64,000 bases of DNA from CAZHVS01 sp964536015. GTDB taxonomy: Bacteria > Bacteroidota > Ignavibacteria > Ignavibacteriales > Ignavibacteriaceae. Below the pieces are notes generated by a model. That model had not been told where the DNA came from. It searched no databases and saw nothing but the letters and a program-made list of their open reading frames with translations. The DNA lies in assembly GCA_964536015.1 (NCBI GenBank), contig CAZHVS010000014.1:1-64000 (forward strand). Direction: 5' to 3'. Positions 9,439 to 17,862 of this stretch are shown one piece after another; the first letter of the stretch is position 1, and the number at the start of each line of letters is the position of its first letter. The position numbers and the translations under genes were made by a program.

Positions 9439-9936
9439 ATGAAAAATCTTATTCTTGTAAGGCACGCAAAATCAAGCTGGGATAGACCCGGATTACCAGA
9501 TATCGAAAGACCTTTGAATAAAAGAGGTTTGAGAGATGCTCCTTTTATGGCTGATGTGCTAAAAAAAAAAGAGATTAAACCTAATTTAATAATTTCAAGT
9601 CCAGCTAACAGAGCATATACAACTGCAAAGATATTTGCCGAACATCTTGATTATGACATACAAAATATATTAAAAGAATCAGACCTATATCTTGCTGACG
9701 TAGAAGAATTTTTATCTGTTCTTAAACAAATTGACGATTCTATTTCAACTATAATGCTGTTTTCTCATAATCCAGGATTGCTGTATTTTCTTCACTACCT
9801 CACTGATACAAAACTAGATGATTTCCCAACATGTGCTGTTATTTCTTTAAGTTTATCCACAGAAAGTTGGAAACAAATAAAAGAAAAATCTGCAAAGATT
9901 TTATTCTACGAATATCCAAAAAAATATTTAGATTAA
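9439..9936 (+). CDS. SixA-like histidine phosphatase
   Basis: The frame opens at GTG 9427, but ATG 9439 places the first strand correctly (MKNLILVRHAKSSW) and gives 165 residues, typical for SixA. The catalytic RHG-type motif is LVRHAKSSW, followed by RPLNKRG. A second histidine is in LFSHNPGL. Family members remove phosphate from phosphohistidine or small phosphoesters through a phospho-histidine intermediate. There is no signal peptide, so it is cytoplasmic. It lies between an HD phosphohydrolase and a GNAT gene and is probably co-transcribed with both. The GTG start is possible. Confidence 0.88.
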   Translation: MKNLILVRHAKSSWDRPGLPDIERPLNKRGLRDAPFMADVLKKKEIKPNLIISSPANRAYTTAKIFAEHLDYDIQNILKESDLYLADVEEFLSVLKQIDDSISTIMLFSHNPGLLYFLHYLTDTKLDDFPTCAVISLSLSTESWKQIKEKSAKILFYEYPKKYLD

Positions 9937-9945
9937 ATCAATCTA

Positions 9946-10380
9946 ATGGATATTGAAATAAGAAAAATTGGACATAACTCAACTGAATACTATAAAGAAG
10001 TTGAATTGAGAAAAGAAGTGTTGAGAAAACCACTTGGTATATATTTTACAGAAGAACAGTTAAAAGAAGAGGCTTCTGAACTTCACTGGGGGGCTTACAT
10101 TAACGACAAACTTGTTGGATGTATTCTCCTTAAAGATGTTGGAAATGGCATTGCAAAAATGAGACAGGTTGCTGTTGATATATCATTGCAGGGAAAAGGT
10201 ATCGGTAAACAAATGGTGTTATTTTTCGAAAATTTCTGTCGGGAAAATGGATTTTCAAAAATTGAGATGCACGCTAGGAAATATGCTGTCTCGTTTTATG
10301 AAAAACTTGGTTACGAAAAATATGGTTATGAATTCATAGAAGTAACAATCCCTCATTATAAAATGAGAAAAACACTATAG
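9946..10380 (+). CDS. GNAT family N-acetyltransferase
   Basis: This 144-residue protein has the GNAT fold. Motif A is at about residues 66-86 (MRQVAVDISLQGKGIGKQM), with the acetyl-CoA pyrophosphate loop QGKGIG. Next comes a helix and SKIEMHARKYAVSFYEKLGY, the typical motif B with YEKLGY. It transfers an acetyl group from acetyl-CoA to an unidentified amine. It begins 9 bp after the SixA-like gene and is likely the last gene of that operon. Confidence 0.9.
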   Translation: MDIEIRKIGHNSTEYYKEVELRKEVLRKPLGIYFTEEQLKEEASELHWGAYINDKLVGCILLKDVGNGIAKMRQVAVDISLQGKGIGKQMVLFFENFCRENGFSKIEMHARKYAVSFYEKLGYEKYGYEFIEVTIPHYKMRKTL

Positions 10381-10422
10381 TTAGTAATCACTATCTATAA
10401 ATTACAAAAAAATTTTTATCAA

Positions 10423-11988
10423 TTAAAGCCGAGTCAGCATTTTCAATTCAACACCACGAAATTCAGGTTCATAACGGCAAACTCCACCAATACAGATTGC
10501 TCCTGCCTGCCTTGAACCGAATAATAGACTTACATCTGTATGTTCACCAAATTTATAACCCACCTGTAAAAAATTCCAAAATGTTCTTACAATTTTTCCC
10601 TTTATTGGTTCTCTTGTTTGCATCTCGCTTAAGAATGATAAAGAAAATTTTGGTGAACGAAGATATTCAAGAGTAAGAACATCATCATAATATTTTTCAT
10701 TAGTAGTGCGATTTTTACTTAACTGGTGTTCAACAACTAAATGGAATGTATTTATATCATCATAATAATAGCGTAAATCTAGGACAGGAGTTAAATTTTT
10801 TGTGTCGTTAGATAATTCTTCATTATAACTAAAAGCTGCAATTGTTACAAATTTTTCTCCCCAATGATGTAACACCTGTGAAAAGAATTCTCTTAATTGC
10901 ACTCTTTCAACTACTGCAGAACCCATTAATTGTTGATAATAAGAACTTGAAGGTAAAGTTTTAGTTTCACCATAAGTCAAGGTAATATTAGATTCTTCAT
11001 AAAAATTATACGAAGCTTCAAGTCCAAATCCCTGTTCGTTATTTGCATTTAAAGGAGAAGGATGACGATTTAATAGTAAATAAGTATAATCTTTCCTAAC
11101 TGCTGGCGGCATATTGTAGACTGTTGTCAAATCATTTGAAGTAGCAAATTCATAATTATCGTAATACTTGTATTCTCCTACCAGAGATATAGACTCATAA
11201 TAAAAATTTAAATTGGAATAAAATGCTTTACCGATAATTGCTTTTTCATCTTTGAACACCTGCGATTTAATATCATCATTTTGTTTTATTCCATACTCGG
11301 AATAAAGGTCAAAATTCCAGATTGAAGGCTGAATTCTAAATGAAATAAATCTTGTTCTTGAATCTCCTTCCTGTTCAGATTGATTTGAAGCAAATGATAA
11401 ACCCATTTTAAAATCATTTATGCCTTTATATTCCAGGTCAGCAGCATGAATTATATCTGTTCTTTTTTGCTGCGTGTTTTCCGGCGTTCCTGTCAGAGCT
11501 GTTAATACAAAATCTGCATAGCGCCCAACAAATTTCACTCCAAGCAGATTGTTATCTACTCTCAAATTTCTATCTTCAAAAATTTTGAGTATCATACCTC
11601 TTCCAAACATCGCATAATAATTACCAACAGTAACATCAAGTCCTTCAGTTGAATTACCAATTTCTGTCTTAAGGTATTTGAATGCGATATCCGAAAATCT
11701 TTTTTTACTTCGATTAACAGCAAAACTTGGATCATTGGGTTGGAAAGTTTCAAAACGAATTCCCGCTGAAAAAATTCCGCTTCTATAATCTGCATTAAAC
11801 CAATCTTCAAAGATTTCTATTTTTTTCTGTATGTCATAAGAATACTTAACCTGATTTGAGATACTTAAGCCTTCAGGAAGATATATAATATTCTGGTCAA
11901 CATCATTCCCTTCAATTTCCTGAGGTAAGATAGAAATATTAAAGAACAGAAATGCACTTAATACTATAAGAAAAAACTTTTTAATCAT
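10423..11988 (-). CDS. Outer-membrane beta-barrel protein (DUF6029-like)
   Basis: The protein has 521 residues. An N-terminal signal (MIKKFFLIVLSAFLFFNISI) is followed by many alternating amphipathic beta strands rich in aromatics, as in outer-membrane barrels. The segment VTVGNYYAMFGRGMILKI is characteristic of DUF6029-type Bacteroidota proteins (recognised from memory, moderate certainty). The C-terminus is a short strand ending TRL. It is the last gene of a unit starting with a TrmB regulator and a thiol-redox set, 13 bp after the TlpA-like gene. A role as the outer-membrane partner of the secreted redox proteins is inferred. Confidence 0.65.
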   Translation of the reverse strand: MIKKFFLIVLSAFLFFNISILPQEIEGNDVDQNIIYLPEGLSISNQVKYSYDIQKKIEIFEDWFNADYRSGIFSAGIRFETFQPNDPSFAVNRSKKRFSDIAFKYLKTEIGNSTEGLDVTVGNYYAMFGRGMILKIFEDRNLRVDNNLLGVKFVGRYADFVLTALTGTPENTQQKRTDIIHAADLEYKGINDFKMGLSFASNQSEQEGDSRTRFISFRIQPSIWNFDLYSEYGIKQNDDIKSQVFKDEKAIIGKAFYSNLNFYYESISLVGEYKYYDNYEFATSNDLTTVYNMPPAVRKDYTYLLLNRHPSPLNANNEQGFGLEASYNFYEESNITLTYGETKTLPSSSYYQQLMGSAVVERVQLREFFSQVLHHWGEKFVTIAAFSYNEELSNDTKNLTPVLDLRYYYDDINTFHLVVEHQLSKNRTTNEKYYDDVLTLEYLRSPKFSLSFLSEMQTREPIKGKIVRTFWNFLQVGYKFGEHTDVSLLFGSRQAGAICIGGVCRYEPEFRGVELKMLTRL

Positions 11989-12001
11989 TCTTGCACCATT
12001 T

Positions 12002-12493
12002 TTAATCGCTTAATTTCTCATCAAGAATTTGTTTGATTTGAAGTTCATCACCCTTCATATATCCTTCGTGTGTATAAATAATGTTTCCTTTTTTGTCAAG
12101 TAACACAGAATATGGAACCGCCTGGACATAATATTTTTTTTGAACTTCTCCATCTTTATCTAGCAAGACCTGAAAATTCCAGTTCTTTGATTTTACAAGC
12201 GGCTTTACTTTCCCAATGCTCTTTTCATTATCAGTTGATATAGCAAGTATTAAAAAGCCTTTCGAAGAATATTCCTGATAGATTTTTTGTAACTCTACCA
12301 TTTTTTCTATGCAAGGTTTACACCAGGTTGCCCAAAAATTTATAAGAATTGGTCCTTTGCCAATCAACGACTTCAATTCAACATTTTTACCGTTAATATC
12401 TTCTAAAACAAAATTTGCTGCTTTCCTTGTACTCTGAGCAAAGACCAAACTAAGCGAAAAAAGAAGGATTATGAAAGTTATTCTTGTTCTCAT
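12002..12493 (-). CDS. TlpA-like thioredoxin-family protein
   Basis: This 163-residue protein has a signal peptide (residues 1-19, LSLVFAQ) and a redoxin fold. The active site is NFWATWCKPC with Cys58 and Cys61, and the cis-proline loop is AVPYSVLLD. It is expected to be a periplasmic thiol-disulfide reductant. The start codon overlaps the stop of the upstream T9SS gene by one base (TAATG), so the two are translationally coupled. Three upstream genes in the same unit encode exported proteins with CxxC or several cysteines, which are plausible substrates or partners (inference). Confidence 0.92.
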   Translation of the reverse strand: MRTRITFIILLFSLSLVFAQSTRKAANFVLEDINGKNVELKSLIGKGPILINFWATWCKPCIEKMVELQKIYQEYSSKGFLILAISTDNEKSIGKVKPLVKSKNWNFQVLLDKDGEVQKKYYVQAVPYSVLLDKKGNIIYTHEGYMKGDELQIKQILDEKLSD

Positions 12494-13257
12494 TATTTCT
12501 CCAGAATCATTTTTCGAACATATACTTTATTACCAGCTGTCAGTTTATAAAAATATACTCCACTTGGAAGATTTATATTTTTTGTTTTTGAATTAAAATC
12601 GACCGAGTAACTTCCAGGCTCTTTAACTTCATTAACAATTGTTGCAATTTCATTTCCAATAATATTATAAACCTTCAGGTTTACTAATTGTCTTGAAGAG
12701 ATAGAAAAGTTTATTTGCGTTGAGGGATTAAATGGATTGGGATAATTCTGCTTTAATTCAATTTTGGATGGATTTAATAGCTCTTCATTTACGCCTGCAA
12801 GTCTTGTCGTAATAGTGAAGTCGATTCTGATACTATCGTTCATATTCCGTGTTTCTTTTGCAACAATACTAAATGTACCGGTGCCAGGATTTGAACCAGT
12901 AAAAACGTGATATGAAAAGTCAACCGTATCACCCGGAGCTATTGGCGCACTATTAAATGCTGGAGTAGTAGCAACACTATCAATATTCGGAGGAAAACAG
13001 GATTCATCAAAACACATAGAGCCTTGCCAGCCTGCAGGTAGAATTTCATTTCTTCTCATCACACAAACAGTGATTGTTTGATTTGATGTGTTGATGATAG
13101 GTATATCAAAAACTACTTCACTGTTTGGAGTATCAATCTTTGTGGTTGCTGTAGTTTGAAATGAAAAAGTCTGAGCAAATACCGAATTAACTCCGGTTAC
13201 AAATAATAAAAATGAAAGAGTAAGAATTATAAATTGATTTTTGTTTTTCATAGTCAT
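12493..13257 (-). CDS. Cysteine-containing exported protein with T9SS sorting domain
   Basis: The protein has 254 residues. The ATG at 13251 is an alternative start. A signal peptide ending VNSVFAQ is followed by an Ig-like beta domain (residues ~30-155) with VCVMRRNEILPAGW and then MCFDESCFPP. The three cysteines in this stretch could form disulfides. A type A T9SS sorting domain occupies the last ~85 residues (KQNYPNPFNPSTQINF, IIGNEIATIVNE, GVYFYKLTAGNK, terminal RKMILEK). It is directly coupled to the TlpA-like gene. The binding partner is unknown. Confidence 0.8.
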   Translation of the reverse strand: MTMKNKNQFIILTLSFLLFVTGVNSVFAQTFSFQTTATTKIDTPNSEVVFDIPIINTSNQTITVCVMRRNEILPAGWQGSMCFDESCFPPNIDSVATTPAFNSAPIAPGDTVDFSYHVFTGSNPGTGTFSIVAKETRNMNDSIRIDFTITTRLAGVNEELLNPSKIELKQNYPNPFNPSTQINFSISSRQLVNLKVYNIIGNEIATIVNEVKEPGSYSVDFNSKTKNINLPSGVYFYKLTAGNKVYVRKMILEK

Positions 13258-13272
13258 CTAATTAGTTTAAAT

Positions 13273-13310
13273 TAAAAAAAATGAAAGCTCCGGGATTACT
13301 CCCGAAGCTT
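13273..13310 (-). terminator. Intrinsic terminator/attenuator on the minus strand
   Basis: On the minus strand AAGCTTCGGGA (13310-13300) pairs with TCCCGGAGCTT (13295-13285), with one mismatch, around a GTAA loop. A run of eight T follows (13281-13274). It lies between the Omp28-like gene and the next T9SS gene. It probably stops or tunes read-through, splitting the TrmB-led unit in two. Confidence 0.75.
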
Positions 13311-13318
13311 AATAAAAG

Positions 13319-14659
13319 TTATTTAATTACAGCCATCTTTTTAACTGAAACAAAATAGTCTGTAATTAATTTATAAAAGTATGTTCCTGAAGAAAGGTTT
13401 GAAGCATCAAACTCCAGTTGATAGGTCCCCGGAGTTTTTGTTTCATTAACCAATGTTGCAACTTCATTTCCAAGCAAATCATAAATCTTTAATGACACAT
13501 TACTGTTTTTAGCAACAGTATATTTAATTAAAGTGGAAGGATTAAATGGATTTGGATAATTCTGAACAAGTGTAAATTCTTTTGGCATATCATAATTTAC
13601 AGCAATTATATCGCTATAACTATATTCTCCGGAAAAATCAATTTGCTTTAATCTGTAATAAACAGTAACTCTTTCATTAAATGACAATTTATCAAAATAG
13701 GTATACTGTTTATAATCTGTAGTTGTACCAAATCCTTTTTCAAAACCTACTGTTATGAAGTTTTTTCCATCAAGTGAACTCTGTATTTCAAAACCATGAT
13801 TATTAATTTCTGTTGCTGTTTTCCATTGAAGTTCAATTCCTTCAGGATTGACATTACCAGTAAAGGTAACTAATTCAACAGGTAATACTTCTCCGCTTAA
13901 AGTCCATTGTTTGGCTTGTTGAATTTCACTTGTAACCAGTGAACTTCCTACTTTATATACAACAATAGCCATATGACAGTTACTGAAATTTGTAATATTT
14001 GTTACTGTATAAGTAAACGGTCTGGAAATTATTTGTCCTGCAGACCAATCAAGACTTGTAATTGTATCTCCTGTTGCTCCATTTAAAATATTCCTTACAA
14101 CGTGGTTGTGTCTGTACTCAGTACCACCTATACACGAACTATTACCAGTTTGAGCATAAAGTAAATTATCTTCAAGAATTGTTAAGTAGTATTTATAAGA
14201 ACCAGTAAGATTTTCTAGTGCATTAAAATATACTGTTCCTTGTAATTGATTATTAGTAGAATCAAATGTTTTAATAATATTTATATCAACTTGTGCTGGA
14301 ACGTTGTTTCTTGTTGCGATGTTAGGATACCAGGAAGACCTTGAAATTACTCCAGATACTCTATCGACTATACCTGTCGGATAACTACTTAGTCCAAGTG
14401 AAGACATAATTGTATAACCTGGAAAACCTGCATAAGGATCGCCGTAGTTGGTCGGGCCATGATAGCCAAGTATTATTGCATTTGGATATGAAACTAAAAT
14501 TTGATCTCTAATTATAGCATGACCGCATGGACACCATTGACACCAAGTGCCAGTACAATATTCAAGTACCGGATTTCTTTGAGTTTGGGAATATGTACTT
14601 GAGAATGATAAAACTAATACAAAAACCATGATGAAGAACGAAGTATAGCCTTTTTTCAT
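13319..14659 (-). CDS. Omp28-like thioredoxin-fold exported protein with T9SS sorting domain
   Basis: The protein has 446 residues. A signal peptide ending STYSQ is followed at once by a thioredoxin-like segment VLEYCTGTWCQWCPCG with Cys35, Cys40, Cys43 and Cys45. The CxxC is Cys40-Gln-Trp-Cys43. Such segments occur in Omp28-related proteins. A middle beta domain follows, then ELQWKTATEINNHGFEIQSS, typical of a domain preceding T9SS tails. A type A sorting domain ends the protein (VQNYPNPFNPSTLIKY, LLGNEVATLVNETKTPG, KKMAVIK). It is secreted or surface-anchored with a possible thiol role. It follows the Omp28-like lipoprotein gene by 11 bp. Confidence 0.8.
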   Translation of the reverse strand: MKKGYTSFFIMVFVLVLSFSSTYSQTQRNPVLEYCTGTWCQWCPCGHAIIRDQILVSYPNAIILGYHGPTNYGDPYAGFPGYTIMSSLGLSSYPTGIVDRVSGVISRSSWYPNIATRNNVPAQVDINIIKTFDSTNNQLQGTVYFNALENLTGSYKYYLTILEDNLLYAQTGNSSCIGGTEYRHNHVVRNILNGATGDTITSLDWSAGQIISRPFTYTVTNITNFSNCHMAIVVYKVGSSLVTSEIQQAKQWTLSGEVLPVELVTFTGNVNPEGIELQWKTATEINNHGFEIQSSLDGKNFITVGFEKGFGTTTDYKQYTYFDKLSFNERVTVYYRLKQIDFSGEYSYSDIIAVNYDMPKEFTLVQNYPNPFNPSTLIKYTVAKNSNVSLKIYDLLGNEVATLVNETKTPGTYQLEFDASNLSSGTYFYKLITDYFVSVKKMAVIK

Positions 14660-14670
14660 TTTTTCTCCTT

Positions 14671-15558
14671 TTAATATGTTGAAACAGATTGTAAAACTTC
14701 TTTTGTTAATTTATTTTGAATAAAGATTATAGTGTGAATTTTATCTTTATTCCATGAAGAATTGATTTTTAATTTTCTTTCATTGATCGTATTTCCGGCG
14801 CTTCCTGTATAAATTTTAAAATTTTGATTTGATGTTGGAAAAACAACTCGCATTACATCATAAAATTTTGTTTCCCCGCTTGAACCAGGAGGAGTAGCAA
14901 ATTCAATGTCTGTCTCGGTAACTACAACGTAACAAACCAGATTTGAAAAATCAATTCCTACAGTATCGGAAACATCAATTGAAAACTTAATTAGATAATT
15001 TTCTCCTATAATACTGTCACTCAACATAATTCTGAAATTTGTATTGAGAATAGAACGAGAATTAATTTTCTGTTTTATATCATTAGAATCTGATGCTGTT
15101 GGACGCAGTAATCCATCTACAATAATTGTCGGAGCAGTAATTATGTTATAATAAGACATTCTTGCATTGCATTCAGAAGAATTTGCTTTATAAAAAGGAT
15201 CATTTGGTCCTGGAAAATTTGTTGGAAATTTAATTGCAGAAATCTTTCCATAACCTAAAGAGTATTTAGTTAAAGATTCTAAAATTCTATTTGAAACGAC
15301 ACAAGGATTGCAACTAACATTTGCAAAATCTTCTATTAATACAACTTTATTTATACTTGTTAATTGAGGAGAATACTTTAATACTACTGTTGAATCATTG
15401 CCGGTAATCGTAATTACCTGTTCCGGAGAATCAGGAGGATTTGTTGAACATCCCATACATACAAATGCAAAAAGAAAAAAGGAGGCGACTTTGAAAGGTA
15501 TCTGAGTAATTTTCCGCCTTCTATTATTTATATAAATGTTTTTTATAAGTTCTCTCAT
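14671..15558 (-). CDS. Lipoprotein with Omp28/thioredoxin-like domain
   Basis: The protein has 295 residues. A long basic N-region (NNRRRK) precedes a hydrophobic stretch and FVCMGCSTNPP. The lipobox is weak but usable, with Cys37 as the lipidated residue. Mature-region motifs include VVLIEDFANVSCNPCVVSNR, a thioredoxin-like CxxC (CNPC) preceded by an E-D-F pattern. TAPTIIVDGLLRP supplies a cis-proline-like loop. This fits an Omp28-type thioredoxin-fold lipoprotein facing the periplasm or surface. It sits between the TrmB-type regulator (17 bp) and a related T9SS protein (11 bp). No T9SS tail. Confidence 0.72.
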   Translation of the reverse strand: MRELIKNIYINNRRRKITQIPFKVASFFLFAFVCMGCSTNPPDSPEQVITITGNDSTVVLKYSPQLTSINKVVLIEDFANVSCNPCVVSNRILESLTKYSLGYGKISAIKFPTNFPGPNDPFYKANSSECNARMSYYNIITAPTIIVDGLLRPTASDSNDIKQKINSRSILNTNFRIMLSDSIIGENYLIKFSIDVSDTVGIDFSNLVCYVVVTETDIEFATPPGSSGETKFYDVMRVVFPTSNQNFKIYTGSAGNTINERKLKINSSWNKDKIHTIIFIQNKLTKEVLQSVSTY

Positions 15559-15575
15559 TTTGTTTCCAACAGATT

Positions 15576-16448
15576 TTAATTTTTACTTACTTCCATTAGT
15601 TCTTCAATAGCAAGTTCAATTGATGTGGCTTGTTCCCATAAAATATTGAATAATAATTTGCAAGCTAACGCCAGTTCTTTGTGTTCTATGTAAATCATTG
15701 TAATTTTATTAGTGATGCCCAGAGGTTGTTGTAAAGGAAACATTACTATTTTTTCATCAAACAACATCATTTTAATTGGCAAAGATTTTATCACTTTTGC
15801 CTGCTGTCCTAATTTTTTTTGATCACGAATGTAATTCAACAACCATTCGTGATTTCTAATTTCTTCAAATTCATAAATGTTTCTACAAATTCCTCCTTTT
15901 AGAAGAAGATTTGTTTCAGCCTCTTTTTGTTCATTTAATCTATCTGTATTATCGCAAACATATGGTCCTTTGTTGAATGTAAGAATTTCATAATTTGTAT
16001 CATTCAAAGCCTGAACATATTTTTTTTGAATCTGGTTTTTATCCTTTAAGACTTCTATAAAATCAAGTGGATCAACAATCTCTTTATTTTCTTCAAAAAC
16101 TGGAGTAAAAATTTCAACTAGGTCATTGATGATTTCTTTTTTACTCTCAACATCTTTACGAAAGTTATTTTCATATCTTTCAAGCATTCTGTTAAATGCT
16201 ATATGGGGTTCAACAGCCTCATAATATTTAATATTTCCGATATAATGTTCAATGCAAATCCCGCGATCAATCATTTTATTTAGTACTTCATAAATCTTAT
16301 TACGAGGGACGTTTGCCGTTTGTTGCAGTTCAGAAATTGTGAAAGCTTTTTTTGAAAGAAGGCTCATATAAACTTTTGCCTCTCTTTCAGTAAGATCAAG
16401 CTCTAAAAGTTTTTTAAGGTTTTTTGAATAGTCGTGTTGTTTTTTCAA
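15576..16448 (-). CDS. TrmB-family transcriptional regulator
   Basis: The protein has 290 residues. The N-terminal winged HTH (about residues 10-70) reads LDLTEREAKVYMSLLS, then SELQQTANVPRNKIYEVLNK and RGICIEH, the TrmB pattern. It is followed by a coiled-coil linker (~75-115) and a C-terminal effector domain. TrmB proteins sense sugars or other small ligands; the ligand here cannot be predicted. It is the first gene of a unit with secreted thioredoxin-fold proteins. A GC-rich inverted repeat just upstream of its start is a good autoregulatory operator candidate. Confidence 0.85.
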   Translation of the reverse strand: MKKQHDYSKNLKKLLELDLTEREAKVYMSLLSKKAFTISELQQTANVPRNKIYEVLNKMIDRGICIEHYIGNIKYYEAVEPHIAFNRMLERYENNFRKDVESKKEIINDLVEIFTPVFEENKEIVDPLDFIEVLKDKNQIQKKYVQALNDTNYEILTFNKGPYVCDNTDRLNEQKEAETNLLLKGGICRNIYEFEEIRNHEWLLNYIRDQKKLGQQAKVIKSLPIKMMLFDEKIVMFPLQQPLGITNKITMIYIEHKELALACKLLFNILWEQATSIELAIEELMEVSKN

Positions 16449-16468
16449 TTTGTACTTTATTCCAATTA

Positions 16469-16489
16469 GTCACCCCGTCTTGGGGTAAC
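16469..16489. promoter_or_regulatory. GC-rich inverted repeat upstream of the TrmB-type gene
   Basis: GTCACCCC (16469-16476) pairs with GGGGTAAC (16482-16489) around GTCTT with one mismatch. It is conspicuously GC-rich in an AT-rich intergenic region. It lies 20 bp upstream of the regulator start (16448) and between divergent genes. Probably an operator for the regulator (inference). Confidence 0.5.
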
Positions 16490-16635
16490 AATTTACTATT
16501 TGTTAAAATAATTGTGGAAAAAATAATTAATTATATGTTTATGTCAAAATAAAAAATGAGTATTTTATGTTTAACTTTTTGAAAAGAACTTTAATTTTCT
16601 AACGAGTGTTAACTAAATAAAATTCGAATTTAATA

Positions 16636-17781
16636 ATGGTCGCCTTTTTAATAATATTTACAACGATTTATACATCAATTAACCTTTATGTGTATAGAAG
16701 AGGACTTCAGTCTGTTGAAATTCTTCCAAAATCTTGCAAAAATTTATATAAATTAATTTTTATTTTTTGGGCTTTAGCTTATATGGTCTCAAGAATTCTT
16801 GCTTCTCTTCTGAACAAACAAGTAAATTTTTATTTATCTTGGATTGGTGCATACTGGTTCATTTTTTTAATATATTTTTTATTGTTCATAATTATTGCTG
16901 AATTAGCAAAATTATTAAATCGATTTTTCTATTTCTTTCCGGAACAACATTCTTTGAAATACAATAAACTTAAATTCTATTATTTTTTGCTTGCAGTAGT
17001 ATTAAATTTTTTGCTGGTTATTTATGGTTCATCAAATGCAAACAACATTGTCATTAAAAATATTTCTCTGACCTTGCCTAAAAAAGAATCTTCTATAGAT
17101 TCGCTAAGCGTTGTATTTTTTTCTGACGCTCATCTTAGCACTATTAATGATGGAAATTTTACAAAAAAATTAGTCTCAAAAGTAAATGAACTGAAACCCG
17201 ATTTAATTTTATTGGGAGGAGATATTGTTGATGATTTTTCTCGAAACTTAAAATATCACAAAATAGATGTACACTTAAAAAAGCTTTCATCAAAATATGG
17301 AGTATATACTTGCAATGGAAATCACGAATGGATTGTAGGAGTAAAAGAGGCGGATGAATTTTTAAAATCCTGCAATGTGATTGTTTTAAGAGATACGATT
17401 ATTTCCATAGAAAATATCTTGTTATTGGCTGCTAGAGAAGATAGAAGCATTTCTCGTTATACTGACTTGCATCGAAAACCATTAAAACAAATTTTAAATT
17501 ATTCCAAAAAAAATCTCCCCTTAATTCTTTTAGATCATCAACCAATCAATTTGTCAGAAGCTGCTGAAAACAAAATTGATTTACAACTTAGCGGACACAC
17601 TCATAATGGCCAATTTTTTCCTGGAAATTTAATTACAAATCTCATTTATGAGATTAGCTGGGGATTAAAGAAAAAAAACGATACGCAATACTATGTTAGT
17701 TCTGGTGTTGGTGGTTGGGGTCCTCCGGTTAAAATTTTGAGTGATGCAGAAATAATTAATTTCAAATTGATTTTTAAATAG
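16636..17781 (+). CDS. Membrane-anchored metallophosphoesterase (YkuE/YaeI-like)
   Basis: The protein has 381 residues. Four or so hydrophobic segments in residues 1-140 are followed by a calcineurin-like phosphoesterase domain. Metal motifs are FFSDAHLS (~162), LGGDIVDDF (~194), NGNHEW (~228), LLDHQP (~297) and SGHTHNGQFFP (~320). Together these form the complete D-x-H...GD...GNH(E/D)...H...GHxH set. Relatives hydrolyse phosphodiesters or UDP-sugar lipids at the membrane. The substrate here is unknown. It is transcribed divergently from the TrmB-type gene. Confidence 0.88.
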   Translation: MVAFLIIFTTIYTSINLYVYRRGLQSVEILPKSCKNLYKLIFIFWALAYMVSRILASLLNKQVNFYLSWIGAYWFIFLIYFLLFIIIAELAKLLNRFFYFFPEQHSLKYNKLKFYYFLLAVVLNFLLVIYGSSNANNIVIKNISLTLPKKESSIDSLSVVFFSDAHLSTINDGNFTKKLVSKVNELKPDLILLGGDIVDDFSRNLKYHKIDVHLKKLSSKYGVYTCNGNHEWIVGVKEADEFLKSCNVIVLRDTIISIENILLLAAREDRSISRYTDLHRKPLKQILNYSKKNLPLILLDHQPINLSEAAENKIDLQLSGHTHNGQFFPGNLITNLIYEISWGLKKKNDTQYYVSSGVGGWGPPVKILSDAEIINFKLIFK

Positions 17782-17834
17782 TTCCCCGCTTAACCAGTAC
17801 TCAAAAAGAGCTATAATCCTTCCAATCTATTCAA

Positions 17835-17842
17835 TATATTTG
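17835..17842 (+). promoter_or_regulatory. Possible -7 box (TATATTTG) upstream of prfA
   Basis: TATATTTG matches TAnnTTTG and ends 20 bp before the prfA start; AGGA follows as ribosome binding site. No clear -33 element is visible. Short match, so low confidence. Confidence 0.25.
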
Positions 17843-17862
17843 CACTGCTGATTTTCAGGAAT

